Of a stretch of 64,000 bases of DNA, positions 34,326 through 42,907 are shown piece after piece. Each line of letters starts with the position of its first letter. The stretch's first letter is position 1. The position numbers and the translations under genes were made by a program. The notes under the pieces are model-generated. The model was not told where the DNA came from. It saw only the letters and a program-made list of their open reading frames with translations, and searched no databases. This DNA is from Ruegeria discodermiae (GTDB taxonomy: Bacteria > Pseudomonadota > Alphaproteobacteria > Rhodobacterales > Rhodobacteraceae), in NCBI RefSeq assembly GCF_030758345.1, contig NZ_JAVAMO010000001.1, positions 868,001-932,000 on the forward strand, written 5' to 3'.

Positions 34326-34530
34326 GACGGTCCTCCGGTCGCTCACCTGTTCATCTTACCGCTCTGCGCGCCTTCGGCAATCGAAAGCAGGGTTATTTTG
34401 GCTTAATCTGCAGCCAACGCCACCTATACCTCGGATCGGGTTACAACTAAGGTGCGCGCGACTGACCCGTTGTTTTTGGCCTCCGGGCCGGGTACACGGC
34501 ATGCAACGGCATACAATACGGAGTGACGAG

Positions 34531-35925
34531 ATGTCTCAAACGCGCACCGAAACCGACAGCTTTGGCCCGCTAGAGGTTCCCGCGGATAAGTACTGGGGCG
34601 CGCAGACGCAGCGGTCGATCATGAACTTCCCCATCGGCTGGGAACAGCAGCCCGTGGCCATCGTGCGGGCGCTGGGTGTGATCAAACAGGCCTGCGCCAT
34701 GGCCAACAAGGCCAGCGGCAAGCTGGACGCGACGCGCGGTGTTGCCATCATTCAGGCCGCCGGAGAAGTCATCGAGGGCAAGTTTGACGACAACTTCCCG
34801 CTGGTCGTCTGGCAGACCGGTTCGGGCACGCAATCGAACATGAATTCCAACGAGGTCATCGCCAACCGCGCTATCGAAATCCTTGGCGGCGTGATCGGGT
34901 CGAAAGACCCGGTGCACCCGAACGATCATTGCAATATGGGGCAAAGCTCGAACGATACCTTCCCCACAGCGATGCATATCGCCACCGCGATGAGCGTGCG
35001 CGACGTGCTGCTTCCGGGGTTGAATAAACTCGCCGAAGGCCTTGAAAAGAAATCGGAAGAATTCCGCGACATCATCAAGATCGGCCGCACCCATACGCAG
35101 GATGCCACACCGCTGACGCTGGGCCAGGAATTTGGCGGTTACGCCCATCAGATCCGTCAGGGCATCGCCCGGGTCGAGGCCGCCATGCCTGGTATCTATG
35201 AGCTGGCGCAGGGCGGCACCGCCGTGGGCACCGGGCTGAATACCCAGAAAGGCTGGGGTGAAACAGTTGCGGCCAACATGGCCAAGATCACCGGCCTGCC
35301 CTTCGTCACCGCCCCCAACAAGTTCGAGGCGCTCGCCGCCCATGACGCGATGGTTTTCCTGTCGGGCGCCTTGGCGACCATCGCTGGGTCCTGCTACAAG
35401 ATCGCCAACGATATTCGCTTTCTGGGCTCCGGCCCGCGCTCGGGTCTGGGTGAGTTGATCCTGCCGGAGAACGAGCCGGGTTCCTCGATCATGCCCGGCA
35501 AGGTGAACCCCACCCAGGCCGAGGCGCTGACGCAGGTGGCCGCCCATGTGATGGGCAATGACGCGGCGATCAAATTCGCAGGGTCTCAGGGCCATTTCGA
35601 ACTGAACGTCTATAACCCGATGATGTCCTATAACCTGCTCCAATCCATCCAGCTTCTGGGCGACGCCACCGACAGCTTCACCGAACGGATGCTGAACGGC
35701 ATTCAGGCCAACGAGCCCCGCATCGATAAGCTGATGAAGGAAAGCCTGATGCTGGTGACTGCTCTGGCCCCCACCATCGGCTACGACAACGCTACCACGG
35801 TGGCCAAGACCGCGCATAAGAACGGCACAACCCTCAAGGAAGAGGCCATCGCGCTTGGCTTTGTTGATGAAGCCACCTTTGATGCCGTCGTCCGCCCCGA
35901 GCAGATGATCGGCCCGGAAGACTAA
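34531..35925 (+). CDS. fumC: Fumarate hydratase class II
   Basis: A 464-aa TCA-cycle fumarase interconverting fumarate and malate, oxygen-stable and iron-free. It shows the family signature [13 protein letters not shown] (about residue 317), [39 protein letters not shown] and [23 protein letters not shown] at 34531 is the only start giving the standard N-terminus ([26 protein letters not shown]). Two strong hairpins follow the stop. Confidence 0.97.
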   Translation: MSQTRTETDSFGPLEVPADKYWGAQTQRSIMNFPIGWEQQPVAIVRALGVIKQACAMANKASGKLDATRGVAIIQAAGEVIEGKFDDNFPLVVWQTGSGTQSNMNSNEVIANRAIEILGGVIGSKDPVHPNDHCNMGQSSNDTFPTAMHIATAMSVRDVLLPGLNKLAEGLEKKSEEFRDIIKIGRTHTQDATPLTLGQEFGGYAHQIRQGIARVEAAMPGIYELAQGGTAVGTGLNTQKGWGETVAANMAKITGLPFVTAPNKFEALAAHDAMVFLSGALATIAGSCYKIANDIRFLGSGPRSGLGELILPENEPGSSIMPGKVNPTQAEALTQVAAHVMGNDAAIKFAGSQGHFELNVYNPMMSYNLLQSIQLLGDATDSFTERMLNGIQANEPRIDKLMKESLMLVTALAPTIGYDNATTVAKTAHKNGTTLKEEAIALGFVDEATFDAVVRPEQMIGPED

Positions 35926-35934
35926 GGGCCCAAA

Positions 35935-35963
35935 GGCAAGACCCGATCACATCGGGTCTTGCC
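35935..35963 (+). terminator. Hairpin 1 after fumC
   Basis: A perfect 13-bp stem, GGCAAGACCCGAT with its complement around a 3-base loop, begins 10 bp after the fumC stop. There is no immediate T-run, but stability and position indicate a 3'-end structure. Confidence 0.7.
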
Positions 35964-35965
35964 GG

Positions 35966-35993
35966 ATCGATCTGCCAAACGCGGCAGATCGAT
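35966..35993 (+). terminator. Hairpin 2 after fumC, tandem with the first
   Basis: A perfect 11-bp stem, ATCGATCTGCC with its complement around a 6-base loop, is followed by AAAACTC. Only two bases separate it from the preceding hairpin. The pair probably terminates or protects the fumC transcript. Confidence 0.65.
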
Positions 35994-36113
35994 AAAACTC
36001 TCGTGAGTTGCCCCAATGCTGACAGGATTCAGTATTCCTCACCATAATTTGGCGATAATTCCCTGTTAGCGTCCGCGAAACGACGAATTTGTGCAGTTTA
36101 AAGAGTACATGTG

Positions 36114-37187
36114 ATGCCCGTTACGACCTATGAAGTCTATACGCCTACCGATCTTGTCTTTGCCGGAAACACCGTGGCCCTTGTTGGCGGATATACCGGC
36201 GACAATGATGTGATCCTGACCGTTGACGATGATGACAATGTCCTGAACGGCGACCGTTTCCGCAACGAAGACGGTAATGACACCAACCAGTTCGGCACGG
36301 CGGTGCTGGCCGATGGTTCCGTTATCGGTGGACCCGCTGTTACGGTCTATTCCGAACAACAATTCTCGCTGACCGCCCCGGGTCAGGATTCGATCACGCT
36401 CTATCAGATCGAGATTGATTCGAACCCTGCCTCGACCGCTGGCGCCGGTATACTTGTTGGCTATTTGCCATCGGTGCCGCTAGTGCCGGGCGTGACCTAC
36501 ACCTTCACCACCTCCAACACGGTGGCAAGCAATGCGCCCGAATATCCCACGATTGACGGCGCAATCTGTTTCACCAGCGACAGCATGATCGACACCGACG
36601 CCGGCCCCTGCCGCGCCGGCGCGTTGACCCCTGGCACGAAGGTCAGAACCCGCGACAACGGCTATCAGCCGCTGCGCTGGATTGCCCGCCGCAAACTGGA
36701 CCGCCGCGACCTCGAACAGGCCCCGGCGCTGCGCCCGATCCTGTTCGAACCGCATGCGCTGGGTCCGTTGCAGCCCGAGCGCGCCATGCACCTGTCGCCC
36801 CAGCACCGCGTGCTGGTCGACACCGCTGCAAATGAGCTGCTCTTCGGGTCCGGGCCGGTGCTGGTTCCGGCCAAGGGTCTAACCAACGGCACCACAGTCC
36901 GCGTTGATGACGCGGTGGACGGGGTCGAATACATACACCTGATGTTCGACCAGCATGAGATTGTCTTTGCCGACGGGGTCGAGGCTGAAAGCTTCGTGCC
37001 CGGCGCATGGGCTCTGCAGGTTCTGCCGCCCGAGGCACGCGCCGAATTCGACGCGCTTTTCCCGCAATTCAGCACCGATGGCGTCCCTGGCAGCTACAAC
37101 GCCTATCCCGCGATCAGCGTCCGCGAGGCGGCGCTGCTGAGCCAGCCCGCCGCCTGTACAGACAGCCCGGCCTCGCCTAGGCTCTGA
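36114..37187 (+). CDS. Hint-domain (Hedgehog/intein-like) protein
   Basis: A 357-aa protein. The N-terminal ~150 residues are acidic and beta-rich (VILTVDDDDNVLNGDRFRNEDGNDTNQFG), resembling repeat or adhesin-type modules. The C-terminal Hint_2 domain begins ICFTSDSMIDTDAGPCRAGALTPGTKVRTRDNGYQPLRWI, with the expected Cys (about residue 156) and a PQHRVLV block. Such proteins are common in roseobacters; autoprocessing is plausible, but the substrate and partner are unknown. ATG 36114 is chosen over a GTG one codon earlier. It lies between fumC and the DUF4169/RHH pair. Confidence 0.8.
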   Translation: MPVTTYEVYTPTDLVFAGNTVALVGGYTGDNDVILTVDDDDNVLNGDRFRNEDGNDTNQFGTAVLADGSVIGGPAVTVYSEQQFSLTAPGQDSITLYQIEIDSNPASTAGAGILVGYLPSVPLVPGVTYTFTTSNTVASNAPEYPTIDGAICFTSDSMIDTDAGPCRAGALTPGTKVRTRDNGYQPLRWIARRKLDRRDLEQAPALRPILFEPHALGPLQPERAMHLSPQHRVLVDTAANELLFGSGPVLVPAKGLTNGTTVRVDDAVDGVEYIHLMFDQHEIVFADGVEAESFVPGAWALQVLPPEARAEFDALFPQFSTDGVPGSYNAYPAISVREAALLSQPAACTDSPASPRL

Positions 37188-37214
37188 ATGACCCCTCAAG
37201 CCGAGAGTCGTGAC

Positions 37215-37391
37215 ATGGCCAAAGTGATCAACCTGCGCCGCGCCCGCAAAGCCGCCGAACGCTCGGCCAAGAAGACCCGCGCAGAGCATAACGCCGCGAA
37301 ATTCGGCCGCAGCAAGGCGGAGAAAGAGCTTGCACGGGCTGAGCAGGACAAGGCCAGACGCGATCTGGACGGTCACGAGATCGAGGAATGA
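37215..37391 (+). CDS. DUF4169 small basic protein
   Basis: A 58-aa, very charged, helical protein: MAKVINLRRARKAAERSAKKTRAEHNAAKFGRSKAEKELARAEQDKARRDLDGHEIEE matches DUF4169, a small alphaproteobacterial family. ATG 37215 follows GAGAG. Its stop overlaps the RHH gene start (ATGA), as is usual for this gene pair. Function unknown. Confidence 0.85.
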   Translation: MAKVINLRRARKAAERSAKKTRAEHNAAKFGRSKAEKELARAEQDKARRDLDGHEIEE

Positions 37392-37609
37392 ATCCGCGCC
37401 CCGTCAAGCGGTCACTGACCCTGCAGGGCCATCGCACTTCGGTCTCTCTGGAAGATGCGTTCTGGCAGGCATTTCGCGAGATAGCGCGTGAAAAGGACAA
37501 ACCGATCAACGTCTTGGCCTCGGAAATTGATGCTGAAAGAGACCCCGATACCGGCCTCGCCTCGGCCATTCGCCTCTATATTCTGGCCTGGTATCGCGAC
37601 CGGTGCTGA
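37388..37609 (+). CDS. Ribbon-helix-helix domain protein
   Basis: A 73-aa RHH_4-type protein: RPVKRSLTLQGHRTSVSLEDAFWQAFREIAREKDKPINVLASEID, a beta-strand followed by two helices, and a C-terminal LASAIRLYILAWYRDR. Such proteins bind DNA as dimers. It overlaps DUF4169 by 4 bp, and the DUF4169-RHH pair commonly follows fumC in this lineage; here a Hint protein intervenes. Targets unknown. Confidence 0.85.
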   Translation: MNPRPVKRSLTLQGHRTSVSLEDAFWQAFREIAREKDKPINVLASEIDAERDPDTGLASAIRLYILAWYRDRC

Positions 37610-37637
37610 GCGGCGGGCGTCATCGCGCTTGACCGAA

Positions 37638-37673
37638 TTAGGACAAATGACCTAATCTCTAGGACAATTGTCC
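37638..37673. promoter_or_regulatory. Candidate TetR operators upstream of the TetR gene
   Basis: Two dyads lie within 36 bp just before the TetR start: TTAGG-N8-CCTAA (37638-37655) and the perfect 12-bp palindrome GGACAATTGTCC (37662-37673). They are adjacent to a -35/-10-like pair TTGACC-N18-TAATCT that begins at 37630. This is a classic autoregulatory layout. Confidence 0.6.
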
Positions 37674-37685
37674 CAGAGGTGTCAC

Positions 37686-38285
37686 ATGAGTCAGCCCCCG
37701 ACCGATCAGATCACCGCCAAAGACCGTCTCTCCACCAAAGAGCGGATCGTCGCCATGGCGGACGAGATGTTCTATCACCATGGTTTCGCGCAAACCTCTT
37801 TTGCCGATATCGCTGCCCGTGTCGGCATTTCGCGCGGCAATTTCTATCATCATTTCAAGACCAAGGATGACATCCTGCGTGCGGTGATCGCCCTGCGCCT
37901 GACGCGCACCCAGGCGATGCTGGATGCGTGGGAAAGCCGCGCCGCCACGCCCCGCGCGCGCATTGAGCGTTTCATAGATATCCTGATCATGAACCGGGCC
38001 AAGATCAGCCGCCATGGCTGCCCCGTCGGCACGCTCTGCACCGAACTTACCAAGCTGGATCATAGCGCGCAGGGTGAGGCAAATGCGCTGTTCACCCTGT
38101 TTCGCAACTGGCTGCGCATCCAGTTTGAGGGGCTTGGCCGGATCGAGGAGGCCGACGCGCTGGCCCTGCACCTTCTGGCCCGCAGCCAGGGGGCAGCGAC
38201 GATGGCCCAAGCCTTCGGAGAGGAACGTTTCCTCTACCGCGAGGTCGACCACATGTGCGAGTGGCTGGATCAGATTGCCGCGTGA
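37686..38285 (+). CDS. TetR-family regulator
   Basis: A 199-aa TetR/AcrR protein. The N-terminal HTH is RIVAMADEMFYHHGFAQTSFADIAARVGISRGNFYHHFKTKDDILRAVI, followed by a helical ligand domain with C-terminal HMCEWLDQIA. ATG at 37686 follows GAGGTGTC. Operator-like palindromes overlap its promoter. Downstream on the same strand are a YciI-like gene (22 bp) and tag. The controlled pathway is not obvious. Confidence 0.92.
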   Translation: MSQPPTDQITAKDRLSTKERIVAMADEMFYHHGFAQTSFADIAARVGISRGNFYHHFKTKDDILRAVIALRLTRTQAMLDAWESRAATPRARIERFIDILIMNRAKISRHGCPVGTLCTELTKLDHSAQGEANALFTLFRNWLRIQFEGLGRIEEADALALHLLARSQGAATMAQAFGEERFLYREVDHMCEWLDQIAA

Positions 38286-38307
38286 ACTCACCCAAACAGA
38301 GGATCAT

Positions 38308-38595
38308 ATGTTTATAATATTGCTGAGGTTTTCCGAAAACCGCGCCCAGGCTGGTGACCATATGGACGGACATCGTGACTGGTTGAAACAAGGTTTTGAC
38401 GAAGGGGTGTTCCTGCTGGCAGGGTCGCTGAAACAGGATCAGGGCGGCGGGATATTGGCCCAGGCCGGATCGCGGGAGGAGATCGTCGCGCGCGTGCAGG
38501 CCGACCCCTTTGTCGTGGCGAATGTCGTGACCGCGGAAATCCTGGAGCTCGACCCGGCCCACGCCGATGACCGCCTGTCCTTCCTGATGAAGTGA
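38308..38595 (+). CDS. YciI-family protein
   Basis: A 95-aa dimeric alpha+beta-barrel (ferredoxin-like) protein: MFIILLRFSENRAQAGDHMDGHRDWLKQGFDEGVFLLAGSL, then DPFVVANVVTAEILELDP. The conserved His/Asp pair in DGHRDW and the DPF segment fit YciI/YCII. GAGGATC precedes ATG. It lies in the TetR-YciI-tag run. Biochemical function not established. Confidence 0.85.
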   Translation: MFIILLRFSENRAQAGDHMDGHRDWLKQGFDEGVFLLAGSLKQDQGGGILAQAGSREEIVARVQADPFVVANVVTAEILELDPAHADDRLSFLMK

Positions 38596-38604
38596 GCCTA
38601 GCCG

Positions 38605-39213
38605 ATGACCCAGACGATCCCGGGCCCCGATGGCCTGCAGCGCTGCAAATGGTGTCAGTCGGCGCCGGAATTCTTCGACTATCATGACAATGAATGGGGC
38701 TATCCGGTCGACAATGACCAGCGCCTCTTTGAGAAGATTTGCCTGGAGAGTTTCCAGTCCGGGCTGAGCTGGCGCACCATTCTGGCCAAGCGCGAGAACT
38801 TCCGGGCGGCTTTTGCCGGGTTCGATTTCAACGAGATGGCCAAGTTTGACGCGGGCGATGTTGAACGTCTGCTGGGCGACAAAGGCATCATACGTCATCG
38901 CGGCAAGATCGAGGCGGTGATCAACAATGCCGCACGGGCGCAGGAATTGGTGGCCGAAAAAGGATCAATCGCCGCCCATGTCTGGAGCTTTGAACCTGAT
39001 CCGATCACCCTGCCCGAACCGCAAACCGCGTCGACCTCACCCGAGTCGCATGCCTTGTCGAAGGACCTGCGCAAGCGGGGCTGGAAATTCGTCGGCCCCA
39101 CCACGGTCTATGCGTTCATGCAGGCGATGGGGTTGATCAACGACCACGCGACGGGCTGCGTGATGCGCGAAAAAGCCGCCTCGGAGCGGCAATCCTTCAC
39201 AAAACCCACCTGA
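38605..39213 (+). CDS. tag: DNA-3-methyladenine glycosylase I
   Basis: A 202-aa HhH-fold base-excision enzyme removing 3-methyladenine. Zinc-site cysteines and histidine lie in CKWC and later HATGC. Family motifs are YHDNEWGYPVDNDQRLFEKICLESFQSGLSWRTILAKRENFRAAFAGF, then GIIRHRGKIEAVINNA and FVGPTTVYAFMQAMGLINDH. It follows the YciI gene after 9 bp. A strong bidirectional hairpin follows its stop. Confidence 0.95.
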   Translation: MTQTIPGPDGLQRCKWCQSAPEFFDYHDNEWGYPVDNDQRLFEKICLESFQSGLSWRTILAKRENFRAAFAGFDFNEMAKFDAGDVERLLGDKGIIRHRGKIEAVINNAARAQELVAEKGSIAAHVWSFEPDPITLPEPQTASTSPESHALSKDLRKRGWKFVGPTTVYAFMQAMGLINDHATGCVMREKAASERQSFTKPT

Positions 39214-39227
39214 GGCGCACGAAAAAA

Positions 39228-39247
39228 CCGCGCCCTCTAGGGCGCGG
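39228..39247. terminator. Bidirectional terminator between tag and the aldolase gene
   Basis: Perfect 8-bp stem CCGCGCCC/GGGCGCGG with loop TCTA, preceded by six A and followed by TCAAAA. It can terminate tag (+) and the convergent aldolase (-). Confidence 0.8.
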
Positions 39248-39298
39248 TCAAAACGGTTTGCGAACCCGTTAAAGCGTTTCCAGATGCCTTGCCCGGTC

Positions 39299-40186
39299 TC
39301 AGACCGAGGCGCGGTAAATCTTGTCGATATTGCTGCCCAGGGCCGCGTTGAATTCCGCGTCCGACATTTGTTTCGACAAGCCTTCGGCCAGCGCGCGCGA
39401 GAACGACGCGATCATGTTGTCATTCTGGTCCAGAAGGTCACAGGCCTCATCGGTTGAATACCCGCCCGACAGCGCCACCACGCGCAGCACACGTGGATGG
39501 GCGGCCACGTCGGCATAGAGGTTGGACTTGCTCGGCAGGGTCAGCTTGAGCATCACCTCCTGCCCTTCACCCAGCGTATCAAGGTTTTTCAGCAGTTCCG
39601 CCTTCAGAATATCCTCGGACTCGGCCTTGGTTTCGGAGTGGATATTCACCTCGGGCTCGATGATCGGAACCATGCCAGCTTCAAGCACGGTGCGCCCAAC
39701 CTCGAATTGCTGTGCAACAATGGCTGCAATGCCATCGGCATTGGCCTCGTGGATCACCGAGCGTTCCTTGGTGCCGAACACGCCCAGCGGCGCCGCCTTT
39801 GCCAGCGTGTCGGCCAGGCCGGCGATCGGTTTCATCATCTGAACGCCGTTGGCCTGATCCTCAAGCCCCTTGTCGATCTTCAGAAACGGCACCACGCCGC
39901 GCTCGGACCACATATACTCGGCCACCTTGCGGCCATCGATCTCTTCGCCCAGCGTGCGCTCGAACAGGATCGCGCCGATCACTTTCTCGCTGGTGAAGTC
40001 ATCGGCCAGAATGATCCGCGCGCGCATGCGCTGGATCTCGTCGAACATCTCTTCTTCGGAGTCGTATTCCGCCGCGTCCACGCCATAGAGCGCCAGCGCT
40101 TTCGGGGTCGATCCCCCACTCTGGTCCAGCGCGGCAATGAAACCGGCACCTTTTGTCATCTGTTCGCGCTGCGCTTGATTGGACAT
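39299..40186 (-). CDS. Fructose-bisphosphate aldolase class I
   Basis: A 295-aa Schiff-base aldolase splitting fructose-1,6-bisphosphate. It starts MSNQAQREQMTKGAGFIAALDQSGGSTPKALALYG and shows FLKIDKGLEDQANGVQMMKP, PIIEPEVNIHS and EVMLKLTLPSKSN (the Lys-containing strand), with the GGYST phosphate loop near the C-terminus. It fits the bacterial class I group of this lineage. It stands alone between the bidirectional terminator and a P450 gene. Confidence 0.93.
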   Translation of the reverse strand: MSNQAQREQMTKGAGFIAALDQSGGSTPKALALYGVDAAEYDSEEEMFDEIQRMRARIILADDFTSEKVIGAILFERTLGEEIDGRKVAEYMWSERGVVPFLKIDKGLEDQANGVQMMKPIAGLADTLAKAAPLGVFGTKERSVIHEANADGIAAIVAQQFEVGRTVLEAGMVPIIEPEVNIHSETKAESEDILKAELLKNLDTLGEGQEVMLKLTLPSKSNLYADVAAHPRVLRVVALSGGYSTDEACDLLDQNDNMIASFSRALAEGLSKQMSDAEFNAALGSNIDKIYRASV

Positions 40187-40255
40187 GTCACTTACCCGTC
40201 ATCTTGATTCCACTTACAAATCGCATACCCGATGAACTGCGTCGATGGTAGGTTG

Positions 40256-41608
40256 TTAGCGTCGGACAACCCGCAACCAGATGCCATCTTTCGCCCGAAC
40301 GGTCAGATGCGCAACCGGAACCGGGTCTTTGCCCGGCACAATCTCAAACCGGAAGCGCTGCAGCAGCACCGACAGGATCAACGGCCCCTCGACCATGGCA
40401 AAGCCCGCCCCGGTGCAGACACGCGGCCCGGCAGAGAACGGGATATAGGCCTCGCGTTTGCAGGTCTTGCCGTTCTCTGTGGCCCATCGGGCCGGATCGA
40501 ACCCGTCGGGATTGTCCCAGAGTCGGTTTTGGCGATGCAGATGCCAGGGGCTGATCACCACCTGCGCGCCTTTGGGCACATCGCGGTCGCGGAATTGATG
40601 CGGGCAGTGCGCCTCGCGCACCATCATCGGCACCGGTGGATATAGCCGCAGCGCCTCGCGGAACACATCGCGGCTGATTTTCAACTGCGATACGGTGCTG
40701 AAATCGCTGTTGCCGTCCAGCGCCTGCGCCTCTTCGGCCACCCTCTCCTGCCAGTCGGGATAGAGCGCCAGCAGGTAGAGCGCCCAAGCCAGCGCCGAGG
40801 CGCTGGTTTCGTGACCGGCGAGGAAAAAGATCGCCACCTGATCCACCATCTCAGCCATGTCAAAGCGCGCGCCGGTCTGCGGGTCCGCTGTGGTCATGAT
40901 CTTGGTGGCCAGATCGTCAGGCGCGCTGCCCGCCTCGATCGCGCGCATCCGCTCTGCCGTCAACGCGGTGATCAGCGCCCGGATGCGCGCCGCATTGCGC
41001 CGTGTGGCGCGCGAATGGAAGCGGGGCAGCCAGCGCGGCAAGGGCACGAAAGCCGCAAGGTTCAGGATCGGCTGCGCACGCTGATAGGCGCGGAAGCGGG
41101 TGAATACCTCTGCCGCGATGTCATGTTCGATGGGGATCGAGAACAGCGTGCGAAAGATCACATCTGCGGCTGCATGGCTGGTCACTTCTTCGATCTCGGT
41201 CACCTGCCCAGCCTGCGCCTCCAGCCGCTGCGCTGCGGCCTGTGCTGCAGCCAGCATCGCCGGGAAGGTGTCGCGCAGACGTCCACCCTCGAAGGCCGGA
41301 TCGATGATCCGGCGCTGCCGTTTCCAGGTCTCGCCATTGGTCAGAAACACCGAATTGCCCAGAAGCGGGCGCAGCCCTTCGCCGATCCGGTCGGATTTCG
41401 GGAAATCCTCGGGGCTTTCTTTCAGGACCCTGTTCACCAGTTCGGGCTGATTGATCAGGAAAGAGCGGAAAAACGGCGTGCGGAACTCGGCCATCCACGC
41501 GCGATAAAGCCGCTCGGGTTGGGCCGACAGAATATCACGCCGGAACAGCCGCAGATAACGCAGGAGCGAGACCTTGTCGGGCCGTGCGGGGGGCTTGGGC
41601 GGGATCAT
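40256..41608 (-). CDS. Cytochrome P450
   Basis: A 450-aa heme monooxygenase. The heme thiolate is Cys398 in PFSAGPRVCTGAGFA, the I-helix is AGHETSASAL, and the ExxR is in REALRLYPPVP. The N-terminus is hydrophilic with no anchor, so a soluble bacterial P450 is expected, but no ferredoxin or reductase gene is nearby. The ATG overlaps the stop of the upstream hydrolase-like gene by 4 bp. Substrate unknown; coupling suggests a shared lipid-type or ester substrate (inference). Confidence 0.92.
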   Translation of the reverse strand: MIPPKPPARPDKVSLLRYLRLFRRDILSAQPERLYRAWMAEFRTPFFRSFLINQPELVNRVLKESPEDFPKSDRIGEGLRPLLGNSVFLTNGETWKRQRRIIDPAFEGGRLRDTFPAMLAAAQAAAQRLEAQAGQVTEIEEVTSHAAADVIFRTLFSIPIEHDIAAEVFTRFRAYQRAQPILNLAAFVPLPRWLPRFHSRATRRNAARIRALITALTAERMRAIEAGSAPDDLATKIMTTADPQTGARFDMAEMVDQVAIFFLAGHETSASALAWALYLLALYPDWQERVAEEAQALDGNSDFSTVSQLKISRDVFREALRLYPPVPMMVREAHCPHQFRDRDVPKGAQVVISPWHLHRQNRLWDNPDGFDPARWATENGKTCKREAYIPFSAGPRVCTGAGFAMVEGPLILSVLLQRFRFEIVPGKDPVPVAHLTVRAKDGIWLRVVRR

Positions 41609-42831
41609 GCGGCGTCCATCGAGGTGTATTTGGACACAGGTATATCGATGCGTGATTTTGACGGCGCGCGGGCGGCATAACGCTCGGCCAATGTCAGCGG
41701 CCCGGCAGTGATGCGGAAATAGTCGTAATCGCCGGGTTGATCAAAAGCGCAGAGATACTGGAAATGCAGCCGGAAGAAGCGCCAGCGCAACGCCCGCCAG
41801 CGCTCGGGGCTGAGCGTCTGGCTGAAGGCCGCCGAGAAGACCAGCGGCCAGCGCTTGCCCTCCGGGGCCACGCCGCTCACCGTCACTGGGTCACAGAGCG
41901 CAAAGGCGCAGCCATCACCGGGGGCCGAAACATCGACCCAAGCCAGCGCGTCACTGGTGCTGAGCGCGTTCAGATCCGCCCGCAGACGCTGCGCGCGCGG
42001 CAGGAAAGACACCATCGGCACCACCTGCCCCAGGGAAAGAAACCCCAGCGCCGGGCCATCCTCGGGCACATCCTCCACGCGGATCAGATCGGCCAGAACC
42101 GACACGCCCAGATGCGCGCCGGAGCTATGGCCGACCACCAGAACCTCATCCACATCCGTGAATAGCGCCGCGCGAATCGTCGCCCTGAATTCGGCCATCC
42201 GCGCCTCAAGCTCGGGTGTGTTGGCCCCGCGAAGCTGCGCCGAATAGGCATAATCATGCATCAGATAATAGGCAAAGAATCGGCTATCCCGCGCCCGAAA
42301 CCAGCGCAGCAGGGCTATGCCCGCCGCCATACCACCAACCGCCCCCAGCAGCGCGACAATCCCGCCGGGCAGCAAGGTGGCCGCCCGATAGACCAGCCAG
42401 CCCAGCCCCACCGCCAGCAGCAATTGCCCCAGCAGCATCACCACCGGATAGAGCGCCGCAATCACCGGTCCCTTGCGCAATCGCATCAGCCGCCAGAGGG
42501 TGCCAGACCCGATATAGATCCACGCCGTGCGCAGCATCTGCAGATAGGTCGCCGGGATCGTGTTTGACATGCTGTCGCGCACAATATCGGACCAGACCAT
42601 CACCTCGACCTCAGCCTCGATCTCTCGCCCGTCCTGTGTCGAGCTCAGATTCCACCCATAGGGGCCGGTCCCGGTCTTGCCCGTCAGCGCGATCTCATAC
42701 CCCGAGATCGCGGCCTGCGCCGCACCTTCCTTACGATACAGCTCGCGATAGCGGCGCGGATGGATAGGGTCATAACCGGGGATGTAGAACACCCGGCGTC
42801 GAAAGGGTTTATCTGGCCGTTCACTGCTCAT
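41605..42831 (-). CDS. Membrane-anchored serine-hydrolase-like protein
   Basis: A 408-aa protein. The N-terminal FRRRVFYIPGYDPIHPRRYRELY resembles the first strand and oxyanion region of an alpha/beta hydrolase. Two membrane segments follow (about residues 125-147 and 152-175). The nucleophile-elbow motif VVGHSSGAHLG has Ser236. Later sequence includes LGFLSLGQVVPMVSFLP and WVDVSAPGDGCAF. The membrane insertion between strands is unusual. It is coupled to the P450 by ATGA overlap. No experimentally characterised relative comes to mind. Confidence 0.7.
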   Translation of the reverse strand: MSSERPDKPFRRRVFYIPGYDPIHPRRYRELYRKEGAAQAAISGYEIALTGKTGTGPYGWNLSSTQDGREIEAEVEVMVWSDIVRDSMSNTIPATYLQMLRTAWIYIGSGTLWRLMRLRKGPVIAALYPVVMLLGQLLLAVGLGWLVYRAATLLPGGIVALLGAVGGMAAGIALLRWFRARDSRFFAYYLMHDYAYSAQLRGANTPELEARMAEFRATIRAALFTDVDEVLVVGHSSGAHLGVSVLADLIRVEDVPEDGPALGFLSLGQVVPMVSFLPRAQRLRADLNALSTSDALAWVDVSAPGDGCAFALCDPVTVSGVAPEGKRWPLVFSAAFSQTLSPERWRALRWRFFRLHFQYLCAFDQPGDYDYFRITAGPLTLAERYAARAPSKSRIDIPVSKYTSMDAA

Positions 42832-42907
42832 ATCGGACCTCTTGCGGTCAGATTAGCGCAGCGCGCGGGCAAGAGTAAGGCCCTGAAAGGGCGCTTGCTT
42901 TTGTGGC

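Noticed and set aside
34570-35817. 415-residue minus-strand frame over fumC
   Set aside because: Antisense shadow of a fully conserved fumarase.
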